Position numbers and translations under genes: made by a program. A DNA stretch of 64,000 nt from Hymenobacter sp. BT559 (GTDB taxonomy: Bacteria > Bacteroidota > Bacteroidia > Cytophagales > Hymenobacteraceae), in assembly GCF_016427535.1 (NCBI RefSeq), contig NZ_JAELXV010000006.1, positions 357,452-421,451 on the forward strand. The letters are read 5' to 3'. Positions 6,614 to 16,339 of this stretch are shown here, in pieces. The notes beneath the pieces are model-generated. The model did not search any database. It worked only from the letters and a program-made list of their open reading frames with translations, and had not been told where the DNA came from. The number at the start of each line of letters is the position of its first letter. Within the stretch, counting starts at the first letter, position 1.

Positions 6614-9586
6614 GTGAATAAACCGTCGCTGCTGCTCCTGCCGGCCCTAGCCGCCCTGGGCCTCACTACCCAATGCCAGTCGAGCAAACCCGCCGCGACG
6701 GCCGCCACTACCTCCCCCACCACGGCCGCAGTAGCTACCCTCAAAGAGTACGCTTACACCACTGCCCCCAACGACCCACTGGGTGTGCGCGTGTATAAGC
6801 TGGCCAATGGCCTAACGGTGTACCTATCTGATTATAAGAACGCGCCGCGCATCCAAACCTATATTGCGGTGCGGGCAGGCTCTAAGAACGACCCGGCCAC
6901 GGCCACCGGCTTGGCACACTACCTCGAGCACATGGTGTTCAAAGGCACATCGCGCCTAGGTACCAAAGACTGGGCCCAGGAAAAGCCGCAGCTCGACAAG
7001 ATAGAGGCGCTGTACGAGCAGTACCGCAGCCAGCGCAACGACCCGACCGCCCGCAAGCGCACCTACCACCAAATTGACTCTATTTCGGGCGTAGCCGCTC
7101 GCTACGCGGTGCCCAACGAGTACGACAAGCTGATGGGTAGCATCGGCTCAAAAAACTCGAACGCGCATACATCCAACGAGGAAACCGTTTACCAAGAGGA
7201 TATTCCGAGCAACCAGCTCGAAAAGTGGTCGGCGGTACAGGCTGAGCGCTTTAAGGAAATGGTACCGCGCCTGTTTCATACCGAGCTGGAGGCGGTATAC
7301 GAGGAGAAAAACCGCGGGCTGGACAGCGATTTCAGCAAGGAGTTTGAAACGCTGAACGCCAGCCTCTACCCCACGCACCCCTACGGCACCCAAACGACCA
7401 TCGGCACGATTGAGCACTTGCAAAATCCGTCGATTACGGAGATTAAGAAGTACTTCAATCAGTACTATGTGCCTGGCAACGTGGCCCTGTGCCTGAGTGG
7501 TGACCTGGATTATGACCAGACCATTCGACTGATTGATAAATACTTCGGTGATTGGCAGGCCAAGCCCGCGCCCGCGTTCAACGCGCCCGTGGAAAAGCCG
7601 TTGACCGCGCCCATTACGAAGGAAGTACTCGGGCCACAGGCCGAAAACGTGATGGTAGGCTACCGCTTTGCCGGCAAGGCCACCCGCGACGCCCTACGCC
7701 TACGGATGCTGGAGAAAATCCTGACCAACGGCCAGGCCGGCCTCTTTGACCTCGACCTGAATCAGCAGCAGAAAGTACTGCAAGCCAGCAGCTTTACAGA
7801 CCTCAACGACGACTACTCGACGCACATCTTGTACGGCAGTCCGCGCCAGGGCCAAAAGCTGGAAGAGGTACGCAGCCTGATGCTGGCCGAGGTAGAGAAG
7901 GTGAAGAAAGGCGACTTCCCGGAGTGGCTTATTCCGGCCATCGTGAACAACGAAAAGCTGAACCGCACCAAGAGCTACGAAAGCAACGAGGCGCGTGCCA
8001 GCGCCATGTACGAGGCGTTTATTGAGCGCGTGAGCTGGGCCGACTACGTGAAGCAGCAAGAAGACTTTGGCACCATTACGAAGGCCGAAATCGTCAAATT
8101 TGCCAACGACAACTACGGCCCCAACTCGGTGACCGTGTACAAGCGCACTGGCACCGACCCCAACACGGTGAAGGTGGTGAAACCCGCCATCACGCCGGTG
8201 CCCGCCAACCGCGACGCGGCCTCAGCTTACTATACCGAGGTGAGCAAGCTGCCCGCCACCGACCTCGCGCCGGTGTTCGTGGATTACAAGAAGGACATTC
8301 AAACGGCCGACCTCAAGCCCGGCCTACCGCTGTACTACACTAAGAATACGGAGAACGGCCTGTTCAGCCTGTTCTATGCCATCGACCTGGGTAGCAACAA
8401 TGACCCGCGCCTTGACTTGGCTACTGACTACTTGCAGTACCTAGGGACTGGCAACTACTCGGCGGCGCAGCTGCAGCAGGAGTTTTACAAGCTCGGCTGC
8501 TCGTTTGCGGTGAGCAGCGGACAAGACCGCATCTTGATGAGCCTCAGCGGCCTCGACAGCAACCTAGAGCCTGCCGTAAAGCTGTTTGAGCAGCTGCTCA
8601 ACGCGCCCCGCCCCGATGCTGCCGCCCTGCAAAACATGGTAGCCGGCATTTTGAAGCAGCGCCAGGATGCCAAGCTCAACAAGGGCGTTATCCTGAACGC
8701 GGCCATGCTGAACTACGCCAAGTACGGCGCCAAGAATCCGTTCACGAACGTGCTCAGTGAGCAGCAGCTTAAAGCGCTGAAGCCCGAGCAGCTGACAGCA
8801 TTGCTGAAAAGCCTGCCTGCGTACCAACACCGCGTGCTGTACTACGGTCCGCGTGAAGTAGCCGACCTAGGGAATGTGATGCGGGCTAACCACCGCACGC
8901 CCGCCACCCTCAAGCCGGTGCCGGCCGCCAAGGACTTTGCGGAGCAACCTTTGAAGGACAAGAAGGTCTATTGGGTTGACTACAAGATGGTGCAGGCCGA
9001 AATCCTGTTCCTGACCAAGGGCGACCTGTACAGCAAGGCACTGGCACCCACGGTAGCACTGTATAATGAGTACTTCGGTGGCGGCATGGGCAGCATCGTG
9101 TTTCAGGACTTGCGCGAAAGCAAGGCGCTGGCCTATTCGGCCTCGTCGCGCTACGCGAATGCCGACAAAACCGGGCGCTCGAACTACATCGTGAGCTACA
9201 TCGGCACGCAGAGCGATAAGCTGCCCGAGGCTATGAGCGGCATGGAAAACCTGCTCACCGACCTGCCGATGGCCGAAGCCAACTTACAGATTGCCAAGCA
9301 GTCGATTCGCAACAGTATTTCTACCGACCGCATTACCCACGAAAATATCCTGCTCAGCTACGAGCGCGCGCGCCGCCTAGGTCTCGACTACGACCTGCGC
9401 CGCGATGTGTATGAGCAAACGCAAAACATGACCTTTGGCGAGCTCCAAAAATTTCAACAAGCCAAGGTGAAAGGCCAGAACCAAGTGATTCTGGTTATCG
9501 GCTCCAAAGACCGTCTCAATTTCAAGGAGCTGGCCAAGTACGGCACTGTGGAGCAGCTGAGCCTGAAAGAAATATTCGGCTATTGA
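6614..9586 (+). CDS. M16 family zinc metallopeptidase, lipoprotein
   Basis: 990 residues from the GTG at 6614. This start is chosen over the GTG at 6572 because a -7 promoter box ends at 6572 and because it leaves a clean lipoprotein signal (NKPSLLLLPALAALGLTTQC, Cys at about 21). The inverted zinc motif HYLEH lies at 102-106 (LAHYLEHMVFKGT), with the downstream Glu ligand expected in ELEAVYEEKNRG. A second, inactive M16-like half covers about 560-990, as in pitrilysin/insulinase-type peptidases. It probably sits in the outer membrane or periplasm and degrades peptides. Single-gene unit, followed by an inverted repeat. Confidence 0.92.
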   Translation: MNKPSLLLLPALAALGLTTQCQSSKPAATAATTSPTTAAVATLKEYAYTTAPNDPLGVRVYKLANGLTVYLSDYKNAPRIQTYIAVRAGSKNDPATATGLAHYLEHMVFKGTSRLGTKDWAQEKPQLDKIEALYEQYRSQRNDPTARKRTYHQIDSISGVAARYAVPNEYDKLMGSIGSKNSNAHTSNEETVYQEDIPSNQLEKWSAVQAERFKEMVPRLFHTELEAVYEEKNRGLDSDFSKEFETLNASLYPTHPYGTQTTIGTIEHLQNPSITEIKKYFNQYYVPGNVALCLSGDLDYDQTIRLIDKYFGDWQAKPAPAFNAPVEKPLTAPITKEVLGPQAENVMVGYRFAGKATRDALRLRMLEKILTNGQAGLFDLDLNQQQKVLQASSFTDLNDDYSTHILYGSPRQGQKLEEVRSLMLAEVEKVKKGDFPEWLIPAIVNNEKLNRTKSYESNEARASAMYEAFIERVSWADYVKQQEDFGTITKAEIVKFANDNYGPNSVTVYKRTGTDPNTVKVVKPAITPVPANRDAASAYYTEVSKLPATDLAPVFVDYKKDIQTADLKPGLPLYYTKNTENGLFSLFYAIDLGSNNDPRLDLATDYLQYLGTGNYSAAQLQQEFYKLGCSFAVSSGQDRILMSLSGLDSNLEPAVKLFEQLLNAPRPDAAALQNMVAGILKQRQDAKLNKGVILNAAMLNYAKYGAKNPFTNVLSEQQLKALKPEQLTALLKSLPAYQHRVLYYGPREVADLGNVMRANHRTPATLKPVPAAKDFAEQPLKDKKVYWVDYKMVQAEILFLTKGDLYSKALAPTVALYNEYFGGGMGSIVFQDLRESKALAYSASSRYANADKTGRSNYIVSYIGTQSDKLPEAMSGMENLLTDLPMAEANLQIAKQSIRNSISTDRITHENILLSYERARRLGLDYDLRRDVYEQTQNMTFGELQKFQQAKVKGQNQVILVIGSKDRLNFKELAKYGTVEQLSLKEIFGY

Positions 9587-9591
9587 TTGTA

Positions 9592-9689
9592 ATGAGTAAT
9601 GGTTAGTTGTTAATGGTTAATGAGTGGTGACTACCAGTCGCCGATTCAGTATTAATCCTTAACAACTAACCATTACCCATTACTCCCCC
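9592..9689. repeat. Intergenic inverted repeat, element A (TGGTTAGTTGTTAA core)
   Basis: An 18-bp perfect arm at 9596-9613 pairs with 9659-9676; the flanks extend the pairing imperfectly (GAGTAATG / CATTACTC). The core TGGTTAGTTGTTAA is also found in the inverted repeat at 43566-43643. It fills the gap between the M16 peptidase and icd genes. Confidence 0.75.
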
Positions 9690-9733
9690 CTTTCCCACCC
9701 CCAACCTGACTAAACAGAACAATTTTTTTCCTC

Positions 9734-10999
<1,266 letters not shown>

Positions 11000-11003
11000 T
11001 AGC

Positions 11004-11064
11004 TTGGCAATTGCCAATTACAACGAACCCCCGCGTTGGCTGAAAGGCTGGCGCGGGGGTTTTA
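11004..11064. terminator. Terminator region after icd
   Basis: A 14-bp perfect palindrome TTGGCAATTGCCAA (11004-11017) follows the stop, then a hairpin AACCCCCGCG (11026-11035) / CGCGGGGGTT (11052-11061) followed by T residues. An open reading frame passes through it, but the hairpin argues that translation of the next gene starts beyond it. Confidence 0.65.
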
Positions 11065-11075
11065 CATTTAGTTAT

Positions 11076-11531
11076 ATGCGACTCTTAGCTTTTAATACCG
11101 CACTTAAGTGTGGCTTCTTATTTAGCCTACTATTTATAACCTGCTCCGCTGGAATAAATGATTGCAGCTTAGCTATTGGTAAAATGGTGGATAAAGATTG
11201 TATTAAGATTATAGAAAAAGATTTTCTTATCCTAGACTCAAGTATCAATATTGAACCTGGATTTCGATTTATCTATCAAGGAATCATATATGAAGCGGTA
11301 GAGAAAAGAAAACATTATAGCTTCATCTCTACTAACGACCCCAACTTTAAGACTCCTGAAGGTATTAGGCCTTCGGATACTTTTGAAAAGCTCAAAGCGA
11401 ATCCACTTAATGTTAACTTGAAACGTGGCTGGGCTAAAACATATAAATTGCCTTCAGGATGGATATGTGCTTTTAGCTTTGATTCTAAAATCACAAATAA
11501 AACACGGATAGATTTTTTATTTAAAGATTAA
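11076..11531 (+). CDS. AT-rich putative lipoprotein, unknown
   Basis: 151 residues from the ATG at 11076 (MRLLAFNTALKCGFLF). The frame is open from 11004, but that part lies in the icd terminator. A hydrophobic N-terminus ends in LLFITC, a plausible lipobox with Cys at about 26. The remainder is polar, with no domain I recognise. Codon use is strikingly AT-rich (AAA, ATT, TTA, AGA) compared with the G+C-rich neighbours, which suggests recent acquisition or an orphan gene. No recognisable partner is adjacent. Confidence 0.6.
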   Translation: MRLLAFNTALKCGFLFSLLFITCSAGINDCSLAIGKMVDKDCIKIIEKDFLILDSSINIEPGFRFIYQGIIYEAVEKRKHYSFISTNDPNFKTPEGIRPSDTFEKLKANPLNVNLKRGWAKTYKLPSGWICAFSFDSKITNKTRIDFLFKD

Positions 11532-11675
11532 GTCCGGTTTATATGTATTTAGCGCATTGTATTCTGCTATAGTTCGAGTAAGGTGGTATAGGTGTTATTA
11601 AGCTGCAGTAATTACGGGAATTTCACTCAAATTATCACCAGCATAAGTGAATCAGCACTGTTTTGAGTAGGCAGC

Positions 11676-11683
11676 TACATTTG
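11676..11683 (+). promoter_or_regulatory. Putative -7 element TACATTTG before the DinB-like genes
   Basis: TACATTTG fits TAnnTTTG and lies 20 bp before the ATG at 11703, giving a very short leader. Confidence 0.45.
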
Positions 11684-11702
11684 CGAGCTAACACCTTTGC
11701 CC

Positions 11703-12236
11703 ATGCTTACTCCCGAAGACGACCACCTGCGCTATCCTATTGGCCTGCCGCAGCTACCTACTGCCCCACTCACGCCCGCCGAGCGCGCCACCTACCTTCA
11801 GCAGCTGGCCGACCTACCGAATGACCTAGGCGCCATGACCATCCGAGTCGGACCTGAGCACCTGCAACTGCCCTACCGCCCAGGTGGCTGGACGGGCCAG
11901 CAAGTCATTCACCACGTGGCCGACTCTCATATTAACAGCTACTGCCGCTTTCGCCTAGCCCTGACGGAAGACAACCCAACCATCCGGCCTTATGATGAAG
12001 GTACGTGGGCTGAGCTGCCCGACGTAGCTGCTACGCCAGTGGCCGTGTCGCTGGCGCTGCTAGCAAGCCTGCACAGCCGCTGGGTAACGCTGCTACACCA
12101 CCTCACAGGGGCGCAGTGGCAGCGTACATTTTACCATCCCGAAACCAAGCGAACCACTACGCTTGACCAGGCGCTAGCGCTGTACGCCTGGCACGGGCGG
12201 CACCACCTAGGGCACCTAGCTTTGCTCACTGCTTAA
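11703..12236 (+). CDS. DinB superfamily protein, YfiT/BstA-like (copy 1)
   Basis: 177 residues from ATG 11703; an in-frame TTG six bases earlier is rejected because of the better ATG. DinB-fold four-helix proteins bind a metal through three His. Candidate ligands are in QVIHHVADSH (about residues 63-72) and WHGRHHLGHL near the C-terminus. The segment LPYRPGGWTGQQVIHH is characteristic of the YfiT group, whose B. subtilis member is a bacillithiol S-transferase. The likely role is thiol-dependent detoxification, not proven here. It is followed after 14 bp by a close paralogue, evidently a tandem duplication, and both probably form one operon. Confidence 0.85.
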   Translation: MLTPEDDHLRYPIGLPQLPTAPLTPAERATYLQQLADLPNDLGAMTIRVGPEHLQLPYRPGGWTGQQVIHHVADSHINSYCRFRLALTEDNPTIRPYDEGTWAELPDVAATPVAVSLALLASLHSRWVTLLHHLTGAQWQRTFYHPETKRTTTLDQALALYAWHGRHHLGHLALLTA

Positions 12237-12250
12237 TATAGTCTAACCTA

Positions 12251-12787
12251 ATGCTTATACCTACTTCTGAGGAGCAGCTGCGCTATCCCGTGGGGCGGCC
12301 ACAGCTGCCAACTGCCCCCCTCACGGCGGCCGAGCGAGCGCCTTACCTTCAGCAGCTGGCCGACCTGCCGGCCAAGCTGACAGAGGCCGCCCGCCGAGCA
12401 GGGGGCGAACGCCTGCAGCTTCCCTACCGCCCTGGTGGCTGGACCGGCCGCCAGGTTATTCATCACCTTGCCGATACGCACCTCAACCTATACAGCCGCT
12501 TTCGGCTGGCCCTAACCGAGGACAACCCTACCGTGCGGCCCTTTGACGAAGCGGCCTGGGCCGAGCTGCCCGACGTGGCCGCCACGCCCATTACCGTTTC
12601 GTTGGCGCTGCTCGAAAGCCTGCACAGCCGCTGGGTAATACTCCTCCAGCACCTAACGGAAGCACAGTGGCAGCGCACTTTTTACCACCCGCGCTACCAC
12701 ACTACTCTTACCCTCGACCAGGCGCTAGTGCAGTACGCCTGGCACGGCCAGCACCACCTAGGGCACATAGAGCTATTGGCTAAATAG
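12251..12787 (+). CDS. DinB superfamily protein, YfiT/BstA-like (copy 2)
   Basis: 178 residues, ATG at 12251. It aligns with the preceding protein almost end to end without gaps (for example LPYRPGGWTGRQVIHHLAD and YAWHGQHHLGHIELL), including all candidate metal-binding His. The copies differ mainly in the segment around residues 40-50 (LTEAARRAGGERLQ versus LGAMTIRVGPEHLQ) and in the end of the His-rich loop. Retention of ligands in both suggests that both are active and may have diverged in substrate or thiol use. A REP-like repeat follows 16 bp downstream. Confidence 0.85.
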   Translation: MLIPTSEEQLRYPVGRPQLPTAPLTAAERAPYLQQLADLPAKLTEAARRAGGERLQLPYRPGGWTGRQVIHHLADTHLNLYSRFRLALTEDNPTVRPFDEAAWAELPDVAATPITVSLALLESLHSRWVILLQHLTEAQWQRTFYHPRYHTTLTLDQALVQYAWHGQHHLGHIELLAK

Positions 12788-12803
12788 CAATAGCCACAAC
12801 GGC

Positions 12804-12898
12804 TGTCATTGCGAACGCAGCGAAGCAATCCTTCCTTGTCATTGGCTGGCGTCAGACAGATGTAAAGGAAAGATTGCTTCGCTGCGCTCGCAATGACA
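12804..12898. repeat. REP-like inverted repeat (TGTCATTGCGA ... TCGCAATGACA)
   Basis: 27-bp arms at 12804-12830 and 12872-12898 with one mismatch, ends TGTCATTGCGAACGCAGCG and CGCTGCGCTCGCAATGACA, separated by 41 bp that can also partly pair (CCTTCCTT / AAGGAAAG). The motif CATTGCGA(n)AGCGAAGCAATC is a dispersed repeat known from many Bacteroidota and other genomes, probably a non-autonomous or REP-type element. Only one copy is in this window. Confidence 0.8.
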
Positions 12899-12922
12899 AC
12901 CGCGTTTTAAGTTAATAGTAAC

Positions 12923-12997
12923 CCTAGGTCTTACTTTACACGGCAACGCCACGTGGAACGATACCACGTGGCGTTGTCGTGTAAAGTAAGACCTAGG
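12923..12997. terminator. Long hairpin with CCTAGG at both ends, after TPR gene
   Basis: 34-bp arms (12923-12956 and 12964-12997) with a single mismatch and a 7-nt loop. Each outer end is CCTAGG and each inner end CCACGTGG. It starts 1 bp beyond the stop of the minus-strand TPR gene and lies downstream of the plus-strand DinB pair, so it could terminate both. It lacks a U-tract in the classical position. Confidence 0.7.
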
Positions 12998-12998
12998 A

Positions 12999-13829
12999 TT
13001 ATTTGTTGCCGCCGCGCACCAAGCTGTTGCCTTTGCCGTAGCGGCGCAGGCTTTTTTCGGCTTCGGGGTTGAGCTGAGCAGCCTTGGTGAGGTCGCGGCG
13101 AGCCTCCTTCAAGCGGTCGAAGCTGGCGTAGCTGATGCCGCGGTACTCAATGGCATCGGCGTAGAGCGAGTCGATGGCGATGGCGCGGGTGAAGTCCGAC
13201 ACAGCAGCCTTGTACTGGTACATCTGCATCTTGGCCACGCCCCGGCCAAAGAAAGCCTCCTTGTCGTCGGGCCGGTACTTTACGGCCCCGCTGAAGTCGT
13301 TAGCTGCTGCTTTATATTGTTTCAGCATCAGCTCGTTCACCCCTTTGTTATAATAGAGGTCGGGGTTGTTGCGCTGCAAGCGGAGAGCGGCAGCGTAGTC
13401 GGGCGCCGCGTCTTTGTAGTTCTTGAGGTTAGAATTAGCCTTAGCGCGCTCTATCAAGGCCCTAGGGTTGCGGGGGTTGGTGCGCAGCGACACGTTGGCG
13501 CGGGCCAGTTGGTACTTGTAGTCGGCAACAGTCATTTTCTTTTCGGCGGCGCGGGCGGCCGAGGCCTCAGCGGCCGAAGGTGCGGTGGGGTCGGCGGTAG
13601 CGTCGGTGGCCTCGGCGGCAGGGGCATCGAGAGCGGCTACCGATACGCTTCCCTCCGTAGAGGCCGTGGTGGCAGTGGCCGTTTCGGGAGTAACGGGGGC
13701 GGGAGCGGCCACGGGGGTAGCCACCGTGCTGCTGGGGCGCTCTTTTTCAGTAGTGGCGGTAGCGCAGCTGGTTGCCAAAGCCAGCCCGGCCAACGCAACG
13801 GGTACTAGGTGCGGAAAAACTGATTTCAT
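12999..13829 (-). CDS. TPR repeat lipoprotein
   Basis: 276 residues from ATG 13829 (MKSVFPHLVPVALAGLALATSC); Cys22 is the likely lipidated residue. Residues about 23-95 are a low-complexity Ala/Thr/Pro linker. The second half (about 105-265) holds four or five tetratricopeptide repeats, recognisable by NPRALIERAKANSNLKNYKDA, NPDLYYNKGVNELMLKQYKAA, DKEAFFGRGVAKMQMYQYKAA and DSLYADAIEYRGISY-type units. Such proteins scaffold envelope complexes; the partner is unknown. Monocistronic, with its stop directly abutting a long hairpin. Confidence 0.85.
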   Translation of the reverse strand: MKSVFPHLVPVALAGLALATSCATATTEKERPSSTVATPVAAPAPVTPETATATTASTEGSVSVAALDAPAAEATDATADPTAPSAAEASAARAAEKKMTVADYKYQLARANVSLRTNPRNPRALIERAKANSNLKNYKDAAPDYAAALRLQRNNPDLYYNKGVNELMLKQYKAAANDFSGAVKYRPDDKEAFFGRGVAKMQMYQYKAAVSDFTRAIAIDSLYADAIEYRGISYASFDRLKEARRDLTKAAQLNPEAEKSLRRYGKGNSLVRGGNK

Positions 13830-13994
13830 CAACGTGGATAAGGGGCACGGTATGCCTACTTGTAAAATAAAAGCCAGCGCCTTTTACGGCAAAAGTCCGA
13901 ACGGTGGTTGCCAACTCCTTGTTATTAGATAGCCACGCCGCCTACCTAGGGCGGGGGGCGTCAGCCTAGGTAGCACGCGCGCCCCCGGCTGGCC

Positions 13995-14002
13995 TATCTT
14001 TG
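13995..14002 (+). promoter_or_regulatory. Putative -7 element TATCTTTG for lpd
   Basis: TATCTTTG fits the Bacteroidota consensus TAnnTTTG and lies 55 bp before the lpd start codon. Two CCTAGG sites are in the 50 bp upstream. Confidence 0.55.
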
Positions 14003-14057
14003 CAGGGCTGGCTTAGCTAGCATTTCTCTTTCTGTTTATTTCCCGCACGTTTTTCTC

Positions 14058-15452
14058 ATGGCATTGCAATTTGACCTGGTAGTAATTGGTTCAGGGCCCG
14101 GTGGTTACGTGGCCGCTATCCGCGCCGCGCAGCTTGGGCTGAAAGTGGGCGTGGTCGAGCGCGAGTCGCTGGGTGGCATCTGCCTCAACTGGGGCTGTAT
14201 CCCCACCAAAGCCCTGCTCAAGACCGCCCAGGTATACGAGTACCTCCAGCACGCCCAAGACTACGGCCTGACGGTGCAGGGCGCTGGCTTCGACTTCAAC
14301 GCCGTTATCAAGCGCAGCCGGGGTGTGGCCGATGGCATGAGCAAGGGCATCAACTTCTTGTTCAAAAAGAATAAAATCGAGGTAGTAAACGGCACTGGCA
14401 AGCTCCTGGCCCCCGGCAAGGTAGAAGTAACCAAGGCCGACGGCACCAAAGAAACCGTGGAGGCCAAGAGCATCATCTTGGCTACCGGCGCCCGCGCCCG
14501 CCAGCTGCCCAACTTGCCCATCGACGACAAAAAAATCATTGGCTACCGCAAGGCCATGACCCCCGACAGCATGCCCAAGCGCATGGTGGTAGTGGGCTCG
14601 GGCGCCATCGGTGTCGAGTTTGCCTACTTCTACCGCTCCCTAGGTGCCGAAGTAACCATCGTGGAATACCTGCCCCGCATCGTGCCGGTAGAAGACGAGG
14701 AGATTTCGCGCCAGATGGAGAAGTCCTACAAGAAGCTGGGCATCAACATCCTCACCAACGCTGAGGTGACTAAAGTGGACACCAGCGGCGCGGGCTGCAA
14801 CGTGTTCATCAAAACCCAGAAGGGCGAAGAGCAAATTGCCTGCGATGTGGTGCTGAGCGCTGTAGGTGTGCAAACCAACATCGAAAACATCGGCCTCGAA
14901 GAGCTGGGCATCAAGACCGAGCGTGGCCGCGTGCTAGTCGATGACTTCTACCAGACCAATGTACCCGGCATCTACGCCATCGGCGACATCATTCCGGGTC
15001 CGGCGCTGGCGCACGTGGCTTCGGCCGAAGGCATCATCTGCGTAGAGAAAATCACGGGCCACCACCCCGAGCCGCTCAACTACACTAACATCCCTGGTTG
15101 CACCTACGCCCAGCCCGAGATTGCCAGCGTGGGCTTTACCGAGGCCGAAGCCAAGGCCAAGGGCTACGAAGTGAAAGTAGGCAAATTCCCCTTCTCAGCC
15201 TCGGGCAAAGCGGCCGCGGGCGGCGTGAAGGACGGCTTCGTAAAAGTGATTTTTGACGCCAAATACGGCGAGTGGCTCGGCGCCCACATGATTGGCGCCA
15301 ACGTGACCGAGATGATTGCGGAGGTAGTAGTAGCGCGCAAGCTCGAAACCACCGGCCACGAAATCATCAAGTCGGTGCACCCCCACCCCACCATGAGCGA
15401 GGCCATCATGGAAGCTGCCGCTGCGGCTTACGATGAGGTGATTCACCTATAA
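14058..15452 (+). CDS. lpdA: Dihydrolipoyl dehydrogenase (E3)
   Basis: 464 residues from ATG 14058. FAD enzyme that reoxidises the lipoyl groups of pyruvate and 2-oxoglutarate dehydrogenase complexes and the glycine cleavage system. FAD-binding GSGPGG (11-16), redox-active disulfide in GGICLNWGC (Cys42 and Cys47), NAD-binding VVVGSGAIGVEFA (about 177-189), second FAD contact YAIGDI (about 310), and the active-site HPHPT near the C-terminus are all present. No E1 or E2 gene is adjacent, as is common in Bacteroidota. A hairpin terminator follows. Confidence 0.96.
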   Translation: MALQFDLVVIGSGPGGYVAAIRAAQLGLKVGVVERESLGGICLNWGCIPTKALLKTAQVYEYLQHAQDYGLTVQGAGFDFNAVIKRSRGVADGMSKGINFLFKKNKIEVVNGTGKLLAPGKVEVTKADGTKETVEAKSIILATGARARQLPNLPIDDKKIIGYRKAMTPDSMPKRMVVVGSGAIGVEFAYFYRSLGAEVTIVEYLPRIVPVEDEEISRQMEKSYKKLGINILTNAEVTKVDTSGAGCNVFIKTQKGEEQIACDVVLSAVGVQTNIENIGLEELGIKTERGRVLVDDFYQTNVPGIYAIGDIIPGPALAHVASAEGIICVEKITGHHPEPLNYTNIPGCTYAQPEIASVGFTEAEAKAKGYEVKVGKFPFSASGKAAAGGVKDGFVKVIFDAKYGEWLGAHMIGANVTEMIAEVVVARKLETTGHEIIKSVHPHPTMSEAIMEAAAAAYDEVIHL

Positions 15453-15471
15453 AAAGTATAATCTTTAATAG

Positions 15472-15504
15472 AAAAGCCGGCCTATACAATAGGCCGGCTT
15501 TTTT
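15472..15504. terminator. Rho-independent terminator after lpd
   Basis: 14-bp perfect arms AAAAGCCGGCCTAT / ATAGGCCGGCTTTT (15472-15485, 15489-15502) with a 3-nt loop and a T-tract. Confidence 0.9.
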
Positions 15505-15551
15505 CGTGCTCTATATTTGATTGCACTTATTCCTATTTCTATCATTTTTAG

Positions 15552-16262
15552 ATGAAACAACAAATTACTCGTTCTCTGGCAGCGCTACTTACAGGCTGCA
15601 CTTTAGTAGGTAGTGGCTGCGCCGGCTCTTATACACCTATCCGCCCCGACCGCATCGCTACTTATCAATCCTCATCGGTAGAAGCGCCGCTTCAGTTTAG
15701 CTATCAGTTTGATGCGCTTCGCACTCAAGGCCGTAACAAGAAGTACATTAAGAAGGAGCAGAAGAAGGGCTACCACGTTATCGCCATACAAGTTAAGAAT
15801 AATACGGGTGCAGAAATCAATTTTACACGCGACGCCGTTTTGTACTATGGCGACCGCGCTATAGTACCCGTGTCGCCCGACGTTGCTGCACAAGAGCTGA
15901 AGCAAGGGGTGGCTATTTACTTGCTTTATGTGCTGCTAAACTTCCGCGTGGGTGCCACAACTACCACCTCCAACGGCTACGTGACATCTACCTCTCCAGG
16001 CACTTTTATTCCCACTGGCCCTTTCATTGCGGGCGGCAATATGCTGGGCGCCTCAATGGCCAACGGTAATTTTCGCCGCGAACTTCAGCAGTTTGACCTT
16101 ACCAACCGCAATATCGCTCCCGGCGAAACGGTTTATGGTCTGATAAGTGTGCGCGAATACAATGTGGCTCCACTGCGGCTAGAGCTACGCTCGGTAGCCT
16201 CAACTACCCCCGCCGCGCCCGCCCTGCCCCCAGCTAGCGCCCCTAGACCTACTACTAATTAG
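15552..16262 (+). CDS. Putative lipoprotein, unknown
   Basis: 236 residues from ATG 15552. N-terminal signal MKQQITRSLAALLTGCTLVGSGC with a lipobox Cys at about 23. The body has a predicted beta-rich segment (HVIAIQVKNNTGAEINFTRDAVLYYGDR) resembling domains that measure effects on surface structures, then a hydrophobic, Gly-rich part (about 115-170: IYLLYVLLNFRV, FIAGGNMLGASMANG) and a short Pro/Ala tail. No family is recognised with certainty; it looks like conserved Cytophagales envelope lipoproteins of unknown role. Its 3' neighbour on the opposite strand shares a bidirectional terminator. Confidence 0.75.
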   Translation: MKQQITRSLAALLTGCTLVGSGCAGSYTPIRPDRIATYQSSSVEAPLQFSYQFDALRTQGRNKKYIKKEQKKGYHVIAIQVKNNTGAEINFTRDAVLYYGDRAIVPVSPDVAAQELKQGVAIYLLYVLLNFRVGATTTTSNGYVTSTSPGTFIPTGPFIAGGNMLGASMANGNFRRELQQFDLTNRNIAPGETVYGLISVREYNVAPLRLELRSVASTTPAAPALPPASAPRPTTN

Positions 16263-16275
16263 TTGGTCAAAAACT

Positions 16276-16329
16276 CCTAGGTCAATAAAAAAGGCTCCGC
16301 GTACGCGGAGCCTTTTTTATTGACCTAGG
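16276..16329. terminator. Loopless 54-bp perfect palindrome, bidirectional terminator
   Basis: A 54-bp perfect palindrome, from CCTAGG (16276) to CCTAGG (16329), with GC-rich core GGCTCCGCG/TA/CGCGGAGCC flanked by A6/T6 runs. It sits between the convergent lipoprotein and YceI genes, so it should terminate both directions. Confidence 0.9.
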
Positions 16330-16339
16330 TTAAGCAAGA

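Noticed and set aside
13317..13932. Plus-strand frames opposite the TPR lipoprotein gene
   Set aside because: Gly/Ser/Val-rich shadows of the Ala/Thr/Pro linker.
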